Shown: positions 17,177-26,437, numbered from the stretch's first letter. The stretch: 63,064 nt of DNA from Allomuricauda sp. TMED12 (GCA_002167435.2 NHBR02000121.1:1-63064), one strand, 5' to 3'. The notes: a model not told the origin generated them from the sequence alone. Made by a program: numbers and translations.

Positions 17177-17638
17177 ATGGGACGTACTCCTATCAAACGA
17201 CATAGTGCCCTTCAGGGAGTAAGCCGTGAGCATCATCACGGTTTGCTCCTTTGTTGGAAAATTAGGACCGGACTGTCAAAAAATGTTTCCACGGAACGTA
17301 TCAAGGTTTATGCAGACTGGTTTTATAGGACCTATTTGGTTCCTCATTTCGAACTCGAGGAAACGTACATCTTTCCCATAGTGGGGAACGATCATCCATG
17401 GGTGAAAAAGGCACTTTCCGATCACAGAAGATTGATCCGCTTGTTCACATCGACCACGGCGGACATGAAAACATTGGGACAAATCGAAGAAACATTGGAA
17501 CAACATATTCGATTCGAGGAAAGACAGCTTTTCAACCATGTTCAAGAAATGGCCAATAATAAGCAATTGGATATCATAGAAAAACAACATAGCAATGAAA
17601 AATTCAACGACAATATCAGCGACCCTTTCTGGGAATAA
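17177..17638 (+). CDS. Hemerythrin HHE-domain protein
   Basis: A 153-residue single-domain hemerythrin-like protein. Probable iron ligands are in REHHHGLLL, PHFELEETYIFP, SDHRRLI and EQHIRFEERQLF. It lacks the ScdA N-terminal domain of its neighbour. Such proteins bind O2 or NO, or store iron. The 7-bp gap after RIC implies one transcript and a supporting role in NO or oxygen handling. Confidence 0.88.
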   Translation: MGRTPIKRHSALQGVSREHHHGLLLCWKIRTGLSKNVSTERIKVYADWFYRTYLVPHFELEETYIFPIVGNDHPWVKKALSDHRRLIRLFTSTTADMKTLGQIEETLEQHIRFEERQLFNHVQEMANNKQLDIIEKQHSNEKFNDNISDPFWE

Positions 17639-17654
17639 ATACAAAGCAAGTGCA

Positions 17655-17942
17655 ATGAAAAAAATATACGACAGGGCATACCATGAATTCAAAAAAAGTC
17701 AATTGGGTTATTCGACCATTGCCATCATTGGTCAGAGCTGCTTGGGCTCTGCCGCTGCCATGGTACTATTGATGGGCAGTATGGACATGGTCTTAAAAAT
17801 GATCTTGCTCTTTTTGGTCACCATACTCTGTATGGCCTTTAACGGTGCCGTACTTGCCCAATTGAAACCATTGACCACTTTTAACCTTTTGATTCTTAGC
17901 ACTGTGTTCAATACCATGGTCATCATGTTCCATATCATTTAG
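17655..17942 (+). CDS. Small three-helix membrane protein
   Basis: A 95-residue protein starting at the ATG giving MKKIYDRAYHEFKK, 16 bp after the hemerythrin stop. An upstream in-frame ATG at 17595 lies inside the hemerythrin gene and is less likely. It has about three transmembrane helices (near residues 20-42, 45-66 and 73-94) and no recognised motif. I do not recognise the family. It ends the RIC operon, just before a long inverted repeat. Confidence 0.65.
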   Translation: MKKIYDRAYHEFKKSQLGYSTIAIIGQSCLGSAAAMVLLMGSMDMVLKMILLFLVTILCMAFNGAVLAQLKPLTTFNLLILSTVFNTMVIMFHII

Positions 17943-17959
17943 TTTCCCCCTAAACAAGG

Positions 17960-18011
17960 CACGATTTCCCCTGATCAAAACCTGTTCGCCTTACATCAGG
18001 GGAAGGTCGTG
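17960..18011. repeat. Long imperfect inverted repeat after the RIC operon
   Basis: Arms 17960-17975 and 17995-18011 pair over about 15 bp, with a perfect 10-bp core TTCCCCTGAT / ATCAGGGGAA, and the outer CACGA / TCGTG also pair across a small bulge. The loop is 19 bases. No T run follows, so it is not a simple terminator. It could stabilise the 3' end of the RIC transcript, end it in a factor-dependent way, or act as a structured leader. Confidence 0.55.
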
Positions 18012-18087
18012 TGATGTTCCACTCCTTGCACTGTAAAAGGAACCGATCAATAAGATTTCAGCATTCATACCACTTTTAAAAATATAA

Positions 18088-18134
18088 ATGATAAAAAGGT
18101 CATTTTATTGTTAATAAGTCTTTTTATAACTTTT
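18088..18134 (+). promoter_or_regulatory. Candidate nrdG-nrdD promoter with variant palindrome
   Basis: ATGATAAAAAGGTCAT at 18088-18103 has 4-bp perfect arms (ATGA / TCAT). Its complement matches the Rrf2-type 16-mer at 13 of 16 positions of AAGACATTTTTATCCT. A near -7 box TAACTTTT is at 18127-18134. The block ATAAAAAGGTCATTT is shared with the norB promoter. It is weaker than the main set and may bind a different factor. Confidence 0.45.
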
Positions 18135-18161
18135 ACAGGGTCACTGTTATCCAAAAAACCC

Positions 18162-18185
18162 TTGTCCTAATTTTATAACGGACAA
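18162..18185. repeat. Inverted repeat in the nrdG leader
   Basis: TTGTCC and GGACAA form 6-bp arms around a 12-base AT-rich spacer, 19 bp before the nrdG start codon. The half-site sequences are those of the Rrf2-type palindrome but in outward order, so it may be an operator variant or a small RNA hairpin that hides the ribosome site. Confidence 0.4.
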
Positions 18186-18204
18186 AAAATCAATCGATTT
18201 CTTT

Positions 18205-18654
18205 ATGTTTTATCATGACTTTCAGGTAGTTCTCCAAGAAGTTCCCGGTGAAATCAGCCTTTGTTTTTCGATTTCGGGATGTCCTCTTCGATGTCATGGC
18301 TGTCATTCCCCATTTTTATGGAAGGAAGGAAATGGGCATGAGCTGACCCCTGAATATTTTAAAACCCTTTTGAACCAATATGCCGGTTTTGCTACCTGTG
18401 TCGTTTTCATGGGTGGCGAATGGCACCATCGCACCTTGACCGAATACCTTCAACATGCGCAAGACCAAGGCTACAAAACCTGTCTTTATACGGGTCAAGA
18501 GAAAATATCATCACATATATGCGATCACCTGACCTTTCTTAAAACAGGAAAATGGGACCCCTCCCGTGGCGGGTTGGAAAGTAAGCGTACCAATCAGGTT
18601 TTCCTTGATCTACGGACCAATACAATACTCAATCATTTATTCATCTCTAAATAA
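18205..18654 (+). CDS. nrdG: Anaerobic ribonucleotide reductase activating enzyme
   Basis: A 149-residue radical-SAM enzyme. The cluster motif is in SISGCPLRCHGCHSPF (C-x3-C-x2-C), and FMGGEWHH corresponds to the SAM-binding GGE region. It makes the glycyl radical on NrdD. It is 6 bp upstream of nrdD, so the two are an operon. Length is typical for NrdG. It allows DNA synthesis without oxygen, in keeping with the anaerobic character of the island. Confidence 0.93.
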   Translation: MFYHDFQVVLQEVPGEISLCFSISGCPLRCHGCHSPFLWKEGNGHELTPEYFKTLLNQYAGFATCVVFMGGEWHHRTLTEYLQHAQDQGYKTCLYTGQEKISSHICDHLTFLKTGKWDPSRGGLESKRTNQVFLDLRTNTILNHLFISK

Positions 18655-18660
18655 TTCCAT

Positions 18661-20514
18661 ATGATACGACTCACCAAGGCACAAATCGCAGAAAAAATCT
18701 CGTTTATCGACCACTATCTTCACTCCAGCAACGCTGCCAATGGTTCGAAGGTGGATGCCAATGCCAATGTGACTTCCAAAAATATCGCCACCATGGAGGC
18801 GGAACTCAACAAGGACATCAATATACAGGTCAACCGGGCCCTGATACAACAAAAGATTTCCTCATTGTTCGGCGATGACCTGGCAGAAGAGTATGTCCGT
18901 CAAATAGAATCCCATGAAATATATGTGCACGATGAAACTTCCCTTAAGCCCTATTGTGCATCCATTAGCATGTACCCCTTCTTGTTGGATGGACTTACCA
19001 AACTAGGTGGCGAAAGTAGGGCCCCTAAACATTTGGAGAGTTTTTGTGGTGAATTCGTCAATTTGGTCTTTGCCGTAAGCTCTCAGTTTGCCGGGGCTTT
19101 GGCCACGGTTGAATTTTTGATGTACTTCGATTATTTTGCTTCAAAGGACTATGGACCTGATTACCTGAAAACCCATAAAACCAGTATTGCCAACCATTTG
19201 CAACATGTGGTTTATGCTATCAATCAACCTGCAGCGGCACGGGGATACCAATCCGTTTTCTGGAACATTTCCCTTTATGACAAACCTTATTTTGACAGCA
19301 TGTTCGGGGATTTTGTATTCCCGGAAATGGGACGTCCCCAATGGGAGAGTTTAAAAAAACTGCAGGCCTTTTTTATGGAATGGTTCAACGAGGAACGTAC
19401 CAAGGCCATCCTGACCTTTCCCGTGGTAACTGCGGCCATGTTGACCAAGGATGGTGCCCCGGTCGATCTGGAATTCACCGAAATGTGTGCACGGGAACTG
19501 AGTAATGGTAACTCCTTTTTTATATACCAATCTGAGAATGCCGATAGTTTGGCTTCCTGCTGTCGTTTACGAAACGAAATCAGCGACCATACCTTTAGTT
19601 ATTCCTTGGGTGCCGGTGGGGTTGCCACGGGATCGATCAACGTCATCACTTTGAACATGAACCGATTGATTCAACAAGGGGCGGATATCGTAAAAGAAGT
19701 CAGAAAAGTACATAAATATCAGGTGGCCTTTAGAAAATTGATAGATGAGTATGAAAAAGCCGGTATGTTGCCCGTGTACCATGCCGGTCTAATTTCCTTG
19801 GACAAACAATTCCTTACCATTGGTATCAACGGCATGGCCGAAGCTGCCGAAAGCCAAGGAATAAAAGTGGGTAACAACGATGACTATAAAGAATTTGTAA
19901 ACCGCCATCTCAAAAATATCTATCAAGAAAATAGGCAAGCCCGAGAGCGCTATGGCTATATGTTCAATACGGAATTTGTCCCTGCGGAAAACCTGGGCGT
20001 GAAAAATGCGAAATGGGATCGTGAAGATGGTTTCTTCGTACCCAGGGACTGCTATAACTCGTACTTTTATATTGTTGAGGACGAGAGCGTAAATGCATTG
20101 GACAAAATCATATTACATGGTTCCGAAACCATACAATATCTGGATGGGGGATCGGCACTGCACCTGAATCTGGAAGAGGCCCCGAACCGGGAAGGGTTTA
20201 AAAAATTGATCCATGCCACCGCTAAAGCAGGCTGTAATTATTTTTGTTTCAATATCCGCATCACCATTTGTAATGATTGTTCCCATATTGACAAGAAAAC
20301 ACTTTTCGAATGCAGTGACTGTCATTCGCGCAACGTGGACCACGCCACCCGGGTTATCGGTTATCTCAAACGTGTTTCCAACTTCAGTTCCGGAAGACAA
20401 AAAGAGCACGGACTGCGACATTATCATTTACAACAGGCCGGTCGTACCATATCAAATAAAAGGGCGGATATACTGTCCGATAAATTAAAAACACAAGAAA
20501 TAATGAATCAGTAA
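18661..20514 (+). CDS. nrdD: Anaerobic ribonucleoside-triphosphate reductase
   Basis: A 617-residue glycyl-radical enzyme. The C-terminal zinc site is CNDCSHIDKK...CSDC, followed by the glycyl-radical loop RVIGYLKRVSNF. Substrate-site cysteines lie in the barrel, for example in SLASCCRLR. It reduces ribonucleotides without O2. The N-terminal ATP-cone seen in longer NrdD proteins is not obvious, so allosteric control may differ. It is coupled to nrdG upstream. The following large gene at 20688 is separated by 173 bp. Confidence 0.95.
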   Translation: MIRLTKAQIAEKISFIDHYLHSSNAANGSKVDANANVTSKNIATMEAELNKDINIQVNRALIQQKISSLFGDDLAEEYVRQIESHEIYVHDETSLKPYCASISMYPFLLDGLTKLGGESRAPKHLESFCGEFVNLVFAVSSQFAGALATVEFLMYFDYFASKDYGPDYLKTHKTSIANHLQHVVYAINQPAAARGYQSVFWNISLYDKPYFDSMFGDFVFPEMGRPQWESLKKLQAFFMEWFNEERTKAILTFPVVTAAMLTKDGAPVDLEFTEMCARELSNGNSFFIYQSENADSLASCCRLRNEISDHTFSYSLGAGGVATGSINVITLNMNRLIQQGADIVKEVRKVHKYQVAFRKLIDEYEKAGMLPVYHAGLISLDKQFLTIGINGMAEAAESQGIKVGNNDDYKEFVNRHLKNIYQENRQARERYGYMFNTEFVPAENLGVKNAKWDREDGFFVPRDCYNSYFYIVEDESVNALDKIILHGSETIQYLDGGSALHLNLEEAPNREGFKKLIHATAKAGCNYFCFNIRITICNDCSHIDKKTLFECSDCHSRNVDHATRVIGYLKRVSNFSSGRQKEHGLRHYHLQQAGRTISNKRADILSDKLKTQEIMNQ

Positions 20515-20687
20515 ATTGTTGAGATCCTTTCAATTGGCCCCATATTTTGATATACGATGCCATTACCATTACAGCGGTAATATATTGGGACATTCTCGCC
20601 TCAGGTTCACACAAATCAATATGATCAAATGTCGGAGCCTATCAGATCAACATCAAAAGAACACAACATACGATCAAATACATCCAT

Positions 20688-22499
20688 ATGACAACACCAC
20701 ACTCCTTCCATATTCCTGTCATGGGAATTGCATTCACCATTGATACGCCCTTGAAAGTTTCACATTTGGGCATAGACTCGGCCATTTCATTGGTCGATGA
20801 CATTCTTTTGGAAAAACTCAGAAAAGCATATTGCGAAAAGTTTGAAATGCCCTACCATGCAATTAATGACAACATTAAAGATTTCAGGGCCAAAAGAATC
20901 ACCTCATATCTCAATCTCATTAAGGAACTGGCAGAAAAAAGATTTGAACAACTTAAGGATGTCACAAACGGTTATGGCGAAGGTTTAAAACAATATTTCG
21001 ATATGTTGCCCGACACTTCAGTGCTAAAGCAACGGTTTATCGAATTGACCCAAAAAAACAATCATAGGGTCGCTCTTCAAGCATTTCTTGATGCCAATCT
21101 TTCCATGGGCAAGATCGAGGTCAACATCATGACCAAATTGGATAAGGGGAATTATCGTAAAAAAATACCATTATCCAACAAGTACAATGATGCCCATGCA
21201 GCTCTAAGGGGGTATGCAAATAGCACCCTTAGCTCCTCGGTCATCTTTTCGGCGGGCATGAATCCTAGATTGTACGGATATATCGAGGAATTTGATGATT
21301 TTTATCCAGATGAAAACGGGAATATAAAAAAGAAAATAATCCTTAAGGTCAGTGATTACAGATCGGCATTGATCCAGGGAAAGTTCCTTGCAAAGAAAGG
21401 GTTATGGGTATCGGAATATAGAATAGAATCGGGATTGAACTGTGGCGGACATGCCTTTGCCACAGATGGTCATCTCATGGGACCCATATTGGCACATTTT
21501 CGAGACAATAAAGAAGACCTTGTATCAGAAATCCATAGTGTACTGGTCCGTGCACTTTCGCATCGAAAGCGTCATGTTCCACAATCAATCTTACCCGTTA
21601 AGGTCAGTGCCCAAGGTGGGGTGGGCACCTCGGAAGAGCATGATTTTCTCTTGGAACACTACAAATTGGATTCCGTGGGCTGGGGATCCCCCTTTCTTTT
21701 GGTGCCCGAAGCTACCACAGTGGACAACACGACCTTGACCAAATTGGCACAGGCCGAGGAGAAAGACCTTTACTTGAGCAATATCTCTCCTTTGGGCGTT
21801 CCTTTCAATAGCCTTAGGGGAAATACCAAAGATTTGGAAAAATGGGCGAACATTCATAAGAACAGACCTGGTAGCGCCTGTCCAAAAAAATATGTGGCCA
21901 TGAACAAGGAATTCACCAATGAAGGTATATGTACGGCATCACGACAATACCAACATTTAAAAATACAGGAATTGGACAACAAGAACCTTCCCCGGGAAAC
22001 TTACCAACGGGCCTATGACAAAATTGTCGAGAAATCATGTGCATGTGTGGGACTGGGTACTTCAGCCCTATTAAAGCATGGATTGGATACCAAGACCGAA
22101 GGGAATGGTGTCTCCATTTGTCCAGGACCGAACATGGCCTATTTTTCAAAAATTGCCAGCCTTAAGGAAATGATGCATCATATATATGGGAAATCCAACT
22201 TGATCAAGAGAACCGATCGGCCCCATATGTTCATCAAAGAACTTAAAATTTATGTGGATTTTTTAAAAGATAAGATAGCGGAAGTAACGGGAACCATAAC
22301 GGACAAGGAAATAGCTTACTTATCCAATTTCACCGATAATTTGCACGAAGGGATTTCTTATTATCAAAACCTATTTGGAAGTGCAAATAAGGACCTTTAC
22401 AACAACGCGCAAACGTTAAGGGTTTTGGTGGATTTCAATTCAGTCCTGGATGGCATATCAGACCAAATGCTTCATTTGAAGGAAATGGCACGTCAATGA
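20688..22499 (+). CDS. Large conserved-looking protein of unknown function with clustered cysteines
   Basis: A 603-residue cytosolic protein that I cannot assign to a characterised family. It starts PVMGIAFTIDTPLKVSHLGI, has a central SGLNCGGHAFATDGHLMGP motif, then VSAQGGVGTSEEH and GWGSPFLLVPE, which read like a TIM-barrel nucleotide/flavin- or phosphate-binding part. Cys398, 415, 451, 453 and 478 lie within about 80 residues (SACPKKY, GICTAS, KSCACVGLG, SICPGPN) and could bind an Fe-S cluster; Cys252 is in the central motif. The last about 110 residues are helical. The neighbours are anaerobic nrdD and the nad genes, so an oxygen-sensitive enzyme is a fair guess but no more. Confidence 0.7.
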   Translation: MTTPHSFHIPVMGIAFTIDTPLKVSHLGIDSAISLVDDILLEKLRKAYCEKFEMPYHAINDNIKDFRAKRITSYLNLIKELAEKRFEQLKDVTNGYGEGLKQYFDMLPDTSVLKQRFIELTQKNNHRVALQAFLDANLSMGKIEVNIMTKLDKGNYRKKIPLSNKYNDAHAALRGYANSTLSSSVIFSAGMNPRLYGYIEEFDDFYPDENGNIKKKIILKVSDYRSALIQGKFLAKKGLWVSEYRIESGLNCGGHAFATDGHLMGPILAHFRDNKEDLVSEIHSVLVRALSHRKRHVPQSILPVKVSAQGGVGTSEEHDFLLEHYKLDSVGWGSPFLLVPEATTVDNTTLTKLAQAEEKDLYLSNISPLGVPFNSLRGNTKDLEKWANIHKNRPGSACPKKYVAMNKEFTNEGICTASRQYQHLKIQELDNKNLPRETYQRAYDKIVEKSCACVGLGTSALLKHGLDTKTEGNGVSICPGPNMAYFSKIASLKEMMHHIYGKSNLIKRTDRPHMFIKELKIYVDFLKDKIAEVTGTITDKEIAYLSNFTDNLHEGISYYQNLFGSANKDLYNNAQTLRVLVDFNSVLDGISDQMLHLKEMARQ

Positions 22500-22596
22500 T
22501 GCTTTTTCAACCTTGCCCCTATTGAAGCCATTCAACGGAGCTGGATTGTAGATGTCATTGCCTTGCTGTCATTTGCCCAAATTAACAGCACTGATA

Positions 22597-23205
22597 TCAT
22601 AGTGGACTTAACATCCTGATAAGTTCGTCCACTATGGATTTGCCTCCGTCTTTGTTATACCAGATCTGTAGCTCCCTTTTAAACTTTTCATCCACTTTCC
22701 CATATTGTTCTTTATACGCTTCGACCATCTTAGCGGCCACTTCAGGTCTCGGTCCCCAAATATGCAATAGATCACCCTCCTCGTTCGAGACAAGGAGTTT
22801 GGGAATGGAGCGTGTCCCGTTGGTTAGAAAACGATCCATGAGTTTTGGGTTCTCATCCCTCATGATAATTTTCAACTCAATCTTCGGGGTCGATTTGGCC
22901 ACCTTGTTGAAGACAGGTATAGCTTGTGCACCATCAGAGCACCAACTCTCCAACAGCACCAACCAAACCTGTTTTTCGGAAATGTTCTGGAACACCTTCA
23001 GTTGGTCCTCTGCAATGGATACCGTTTTATCTATCCTTCGTATCCTGGATGCGTTTAATTTTGTATGGGCGATCCGTTGCTCACTTTGTTCTGACCCGGT
23101 GGTTTTTCCCTTTGAGACAAGTTCGTTCAGCACGGTGACATATTCGATATAATCCATCCCATTTTCGATTCCGCCTTGAATCATATTTTTTACATTTTGT
23201 GACAT
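22597..23205 (-). CDS. Thioredoxin-fold protein with a one-cysteine active site
   Basis: A 202-residue protein with a helical N-terminal half and a thioredoxin-like C-terminal half (about residues 75-180). The active-site position reads ESWCSDGAQAIP: the first cysteine of the usual WCxxC is present and the second is Ala. TRSIPKLLV supplies the cis-proline of the fold. Bacteroidetes proteins of this group usually have WCGDC or WCSDC. Loss of the resolving cysteine points to a monothiol, thiol-transfer or non-catalytic role. It is the last gene after nadA and nadB on the same strand (19 bp after nadB), probably one operon. Confidence 0.78.
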   Translation of the reverse strand: MSQNVKNMIQGGIENGMDYIEYVTVLNELVSKGKTTGSEQSEQRIAHTKLNASRIRRIDKTVSIAEDQLKVFQNISEKQVWLVLLESWCSDGAQAIPVFNKVAKSTPKIELKIIMRDENPKLMDRFLTNGTRSIPKLLVSNEEGDLLHIWGPRPEVAAKMVEAYKEQYGKVDEKFKRELQIWYNKDGGKSIVDELIRMLSPL

Positions 23206-23224
23206 ATAATTACCTATTTAGTTT

Positions 23225-24793
23225 TTAAACATTTCTGACAAGCTCAAAATCAATATTGTAGAACCCGCCCTTATTTTCCTTTCTCCTCAGGCACTGCTCG
23301 ACAATTAGACGGGCCACATGGACCATATTCCGCAATTCACAAAGGGCTACGTTCATTTTTGTTGTCCGATATAGTTCCTCTATTTCGCTGTACATCGTAT
23401 CCAATTGTTTGATTGCTTTTTGCAAACGCGCGGTACTTCGGACAATCCCCACATCATCTTGCATAAGTAGCTGTAATCGATCCCTGTATTGTCCGACAGG
23501 GTTTCCATCCTGGATAGCATCAACTCCCATATCCTCCCATTCAGGCATAACGACCGAGGGTGAAAATAGCTTCTGGTATCCCAAATACTCAAAAATATTA
23601 TGGGCATACACCAAGGCTTCCAATAAGGAGTTGGATGCCAATCTATTGGCCCCGTGCAATCCAGTCCTGGAGCATTCCCCACAGGCAAAAAGATTGGTTA
23701 TGGTCGTTCTTCCGTTTGAATCCACCATAATGCCACCACAGAGGTAATGTGCGGCTGGAACAATGGGTATCCAATCCGTTTCAAGCTTGATTTGCCGCTT
23801 CCGACATGCTTCATAAATGTTGGGAAACTGTACCCTGAGCGCTTTTGAATTTAGATGTGTACAGTCCAGATATACGAAAGGATCGTCATATTTTTTGAGC
23901 TCTTGGTCAATACTTCTGGAAACAATATCCCGGGGTGCAAGCTCCGCTCTTGAATCGTAATCGGGCATAAAACGATGTCCCTTTTGGTTTCTTAAATATG
24001 CACCAAAACCCCTTATGGCCTCCGAGATCAAAAATGACTGGCCAGCCTTGCCTTCGTAAAGTACTGTAGGGTGAAATTGGACAAACTCCATATCTTGAAT
24101 CTGCGCCCCTGCCCTGTATGCCATGGCAATACCATCCCCAGTGGCCACCGAGGGATTTGTGGTATGACCATAGATCGTTCCGATCCCACCAGTGGCCAAA
24201 ACCGTGTTCCTTGCTCGAAAGGTCCGCACTTTACCCGTATTTTGGTCAAGCATGTAAGCTCCAAAACAAGTCGGTTTACTTGGTTTGGTTCCATAAATCC
24301 GGTACTCCGTTATAAGGTCTATGGCAAAATGGTACTCAAAGACTGTAATGTTGTGCCGTCCATATACTTGATCTAAAAGGGCGGATGCTATCTCTTGTCC
24401 CGTATGGTCCTTATGGTGTACAATGCGGCATTCTGCATGGCCTCCCTCCCGTCCTAAGGCCAATTGACCATTCTTTCCCTTATCAAAAGGAACACCACAC
24501 GACATCAATTCCTTTATTCGTTCAGGACCTCCCCTTACCACCATCCCCACTATAGAGGTATCACATAGTCCATCCCCTGCGACCAAGGTATCGGATATAT
24601 GTTTTTGAAAAGAGTCTGTTTCCAAATCTGATACTGCCGCAACACCTCCTTGTGCATATTTTGTATTGGAATCCCCTGCGTCGGATTTGGTCGTGATGCA
24701 TACGGTACGGTCGGGAAATTTATGTGCCATCTTTAGGGCAAAAGACAATCCGGCAATTCCCGAGCCTATCACTAGGTAATCCGTTGAAACCAT
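23225..24793 (-). CDS. nadB: L-aspartate oxidase
   Basis: A 522-residue flavoenzyme that oxidises L-aspartate to iminoaspartate, the first step of de novo NAD synthesis. The FAD Rossmann motif GSGIAGLSFALKMA is near the N-terminus. The succinate-dehydrogenase-like flavoprotein motifs KYAQGGVAA, GGHAECRIVHHKDHTG and GLHGANRLASNS follow, then a C-terminal helical domain. NadB can use fumarate as well as O2 as acceptor, so it works anaerobically. It follows nadA by 7 bp. Confidence 0.95.
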   Translation of the reverse strand: MVSTDYLVIGSGIAGLSFALKMAHKFPDRTVCITTKSDAGDSNTKYAQGGVAAVSDLETDSFQKHISDTLVAGDGLCDTSIVGMVVRGGPERIKELMSCGVPFDKGKNGQLALGREGGHAECRIVHHKDHTGQEIASALLDQVYGRHNITVFEYHFAIDLITEYRIYGTKPSKPTCFGAYMLDQNTGKVRTFRARNTVLATGGIGTIYGHTTNPSVATGDGIAMAYRAGAQIQDMEFVQFHPTVLYEGKAGQSFLISEAIRGFGAYLRNQKGHRFMPDYDSRAELAPRDIVSRSIDQELKKYDDPFVYLDCTHLNSKALRVQFPNIYEACRKRQIKLETDWIPIVPAAHYLCGGIMVDSNGRTTITNLFACGECSRTGLHGANRLASNSLLEALVYAHNIFEYLGYQKLFSPSVVMPEWEDMGVDAIQDGNPVGQYRDRLQLLMQDDVGIVRSTARLQKAIKQLDTMYSEIEELYRTTKMNVALCELRNMVHVARLIVEQCLRRKENKGGFYNIDFELVRNV

Positions 24794-24800
24794 CCTTGAC

Positions 24801-25766
24801 TTATTTGGAAAGTTTCAACATTCGTTCTATGGGAATCAAAGCTTTTTCCACAATGGATTCCCGAACTTCAACCTCAGGGGTCTCATCCCTGAGACAGCGG
24901 TATGTTTTTTTAAGGGTATTTGTTTTCATGAAAGCACACTCGCTACAGGCGCAATGATTGTCCTCCATTGCCGGGGCAGGGATCAGTATGGTATTCGGGA
25001 CTTCTTTTTGCATTTCATGGAGGATACCGGCCTCGGTAGCTACAATATACTTTTCCTTAGGATGATGCTTTGCATAGGCAATCATTGCAGAAGTGGAACC
25101 GATATAGTTCGCTATTTTCAAGATATGTTTTTCGGACTCAGGATGGGCAATTACTTTTGCATCCGGGTGTTTTCTCCATAAATCCAACAATTTATCGATG
25201 CAGAAAGCTTCGTGGACCATACAGCTGCCATCCCACAACAACATATCCCTTCCGGTCTGTTCAATCAGGTAGCTGCCCAGGTTCTTGTCCGGCGCAAATA
25301 TTATGGGAACGGTCCTAGGAATCGCTGAAATGATCTCAAGGGCATTGGAAGAGGTACACACATAATCGCTCATAGCCTTGATCTCTGCCGAACAGTTGAC
25401 GTACGTGACCACAACGTGATCCGGATGTGCTTTCACAAAGGGCTCAAAAGCTTCTGGTGGGCAGGAGTCGGCCAGTGAACAACCTGCAGTCAGATCGGGC
25501 AACAATACCTTTTTGGTCGGATTTAAGATCTTGGCCGTTTCTGCCATAAAATGCACCCCGGCAAATACGATAATATCCGCATCAGTATTGGCCGCTGCCC
25601 GTGAAAGATCCAGGCTATCCCCTACGTAGTCGGCAACCTCCTGTATTTCAGGGCGCTGATAGTAATGAGAGAGCAGTACCGCATTTTTTTCCCTTTTAAG
25701 TCTTTGAATCTCCTGGTAAAGCTCAATTTCTGGTGCAAAAAGATCAATATGTTGTCCTATGTTCAT
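24801..25766 (-). CDS. nadA: Quinolinate synthase
   Basis: A 321-residue [4Fe-4S] enzyme that condenses iminoaspartate with dihydroxyacetone phosphate. Cluster cysteines are in [11 protein letters not shown] and in [12 protein letters not shown], with further typical motifs [23 protein letters not shown] and [10 protein letters not shown]. Its start faces the Rrf2 C gene, with 177 bp between. NadA clusters are sensitive to oxygen and NO, so a neighbouring Fe-S regulator makes biological sense, although no palindrome lies within about 100 bp of its start. Confidence 0.95.
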   Translation of the reverse strand: MNIGQHIDLFAPEIELYQEIQRLKREKNAVLLSHYYQRPEIQEVADYVGDSLDLSRAAANTDADIIVFAGVHFMAETAKILNPTKKVLLPDLTAGCSLADSCPPEAFEPFVKAHPDHVVVTYVNCSAEIKAMSDYVCTSSNALEIISAIPRTVPIIFAPDKNLGSYLIEQTGRDMLLWDGSCMVHEAFCIDKLLDLWRKHPDAKVIAHPESEKHILKIANYIGSTSAMIAYAKHHPKEKYIVATEAGILHEMQKEVPNTILIPAPAMEDNHCACSECAFMKTNTLKKTYRCLRDETPEVEVRESIVEKALIPIERMLKLSK

Positions 25767-25872
25767 GGTATGCTATTTCATTATCGGCCACCGTTCTTTA
25801 AGTTTAGTGATACCCGAAGTTTATAAAAGGTTGTTCGCGGGGCGAAACTAGCTGCTTCGCCAATGGTAAAAA

Positions 25873-25920
25873 ATGATAAATATCACAATTAAAGATAAAA
25901 TCATCTTTTTATTATCTTTA
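25873..25920 (+). promoter_or_regulatory. Promoter of Rrf2 regulator C: FNR-like site, palindrome and -7 box
   Basis: The FNR-like ATGATAAATATCAC is at 25873-25886, the 16-bp palindrome AAGATAAAATCATCTT is at 25892-25907, and the near-consensus -7 box TATCTTTA is at 25913-25920. The same two element types occur as at the copper and nos promoters but in the opposite order, so the palindrome touches the -7 box. Its AAGAT/ATCTT arms are also close to the proteobacterial NsrR consensus. Confidence 0.62.
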
Positions 25921-25943
25921 CAGGTATAAAACATGATCGCCAT

Positions 25944-26393
25944 ATGCTGACCAATGCTTGTAAGTATGCTATCCGCGCTGTAGTGTATTTAGCTATCCAT
26001 AGTACTGTGAACAATAAACTCGGGGCAAAAAAAATAGCTGAGGAGCTTGAAGTGCCACAACCTTTTTTGGCACAACTGCTGCGTAACCTGACCACAAATA
26101 AATTGGTTTCCTCAAGCAAGGGGCCGGGAGGAGGCTTTTTTTTGGACGAAGGAAATATGGAAAATACGCTTTGGCAAGTTGTTTCCTGCATAGATGGGGA
26201 ATATATCTTTGATGATTGTTTCTTGGGGCTTTCCAAGTGCAACAATGAAAATCCCTGTCCAGTCCACCATATTGTATCACCCTTCAAGGAAGAGATTCTG
26301 CGTAATTTTAAGGACAAGTCCATTGCTAAACTTGTTACAGAGATGGAAGAGAACGGGATGATCATTTCCCTAAAAGGAATCGATTTGTCATGA
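25944..26393 (+). CDS. Rrf2-family Fe-S regulator C
   Basis: A 149-residue regulator with the winged helix (LTNACKYAIRAVVYLA to KGPGGGFFL) and cysteines in DDCFLGLSKCNNENPCPVHH, again C-X6-C-X5-C, followed by a His pair. It is divergent from nadA-nadB and convergent with queD-norB. A 16-mer palindrome and an FNR-like site lie in its own promoter, suggesting autoregulation and low-oxygen control. It is the third paralog in the window; which operators each one reads cannot be told from sequence. Confidence 0.9.
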   Translation: MLTNACKYAIRAVVYLAIHSTVNNKLGAKKIAEELEVPQPFLAQLLRNLTTNKLVSSSKGPGGGFFLDEGNMENTLWQVVSCIDGEYIFDDCFLGLSKCNNENPCPVHHIVSPFKEEILRNFKDKSIAKLVTEMEENGMIISLKGIDLS

Positions 26394-26437
26394 TGATCAT
26401 AATCGAGAAATTCGGAGCACTGCTTTTTCCCTATCAT

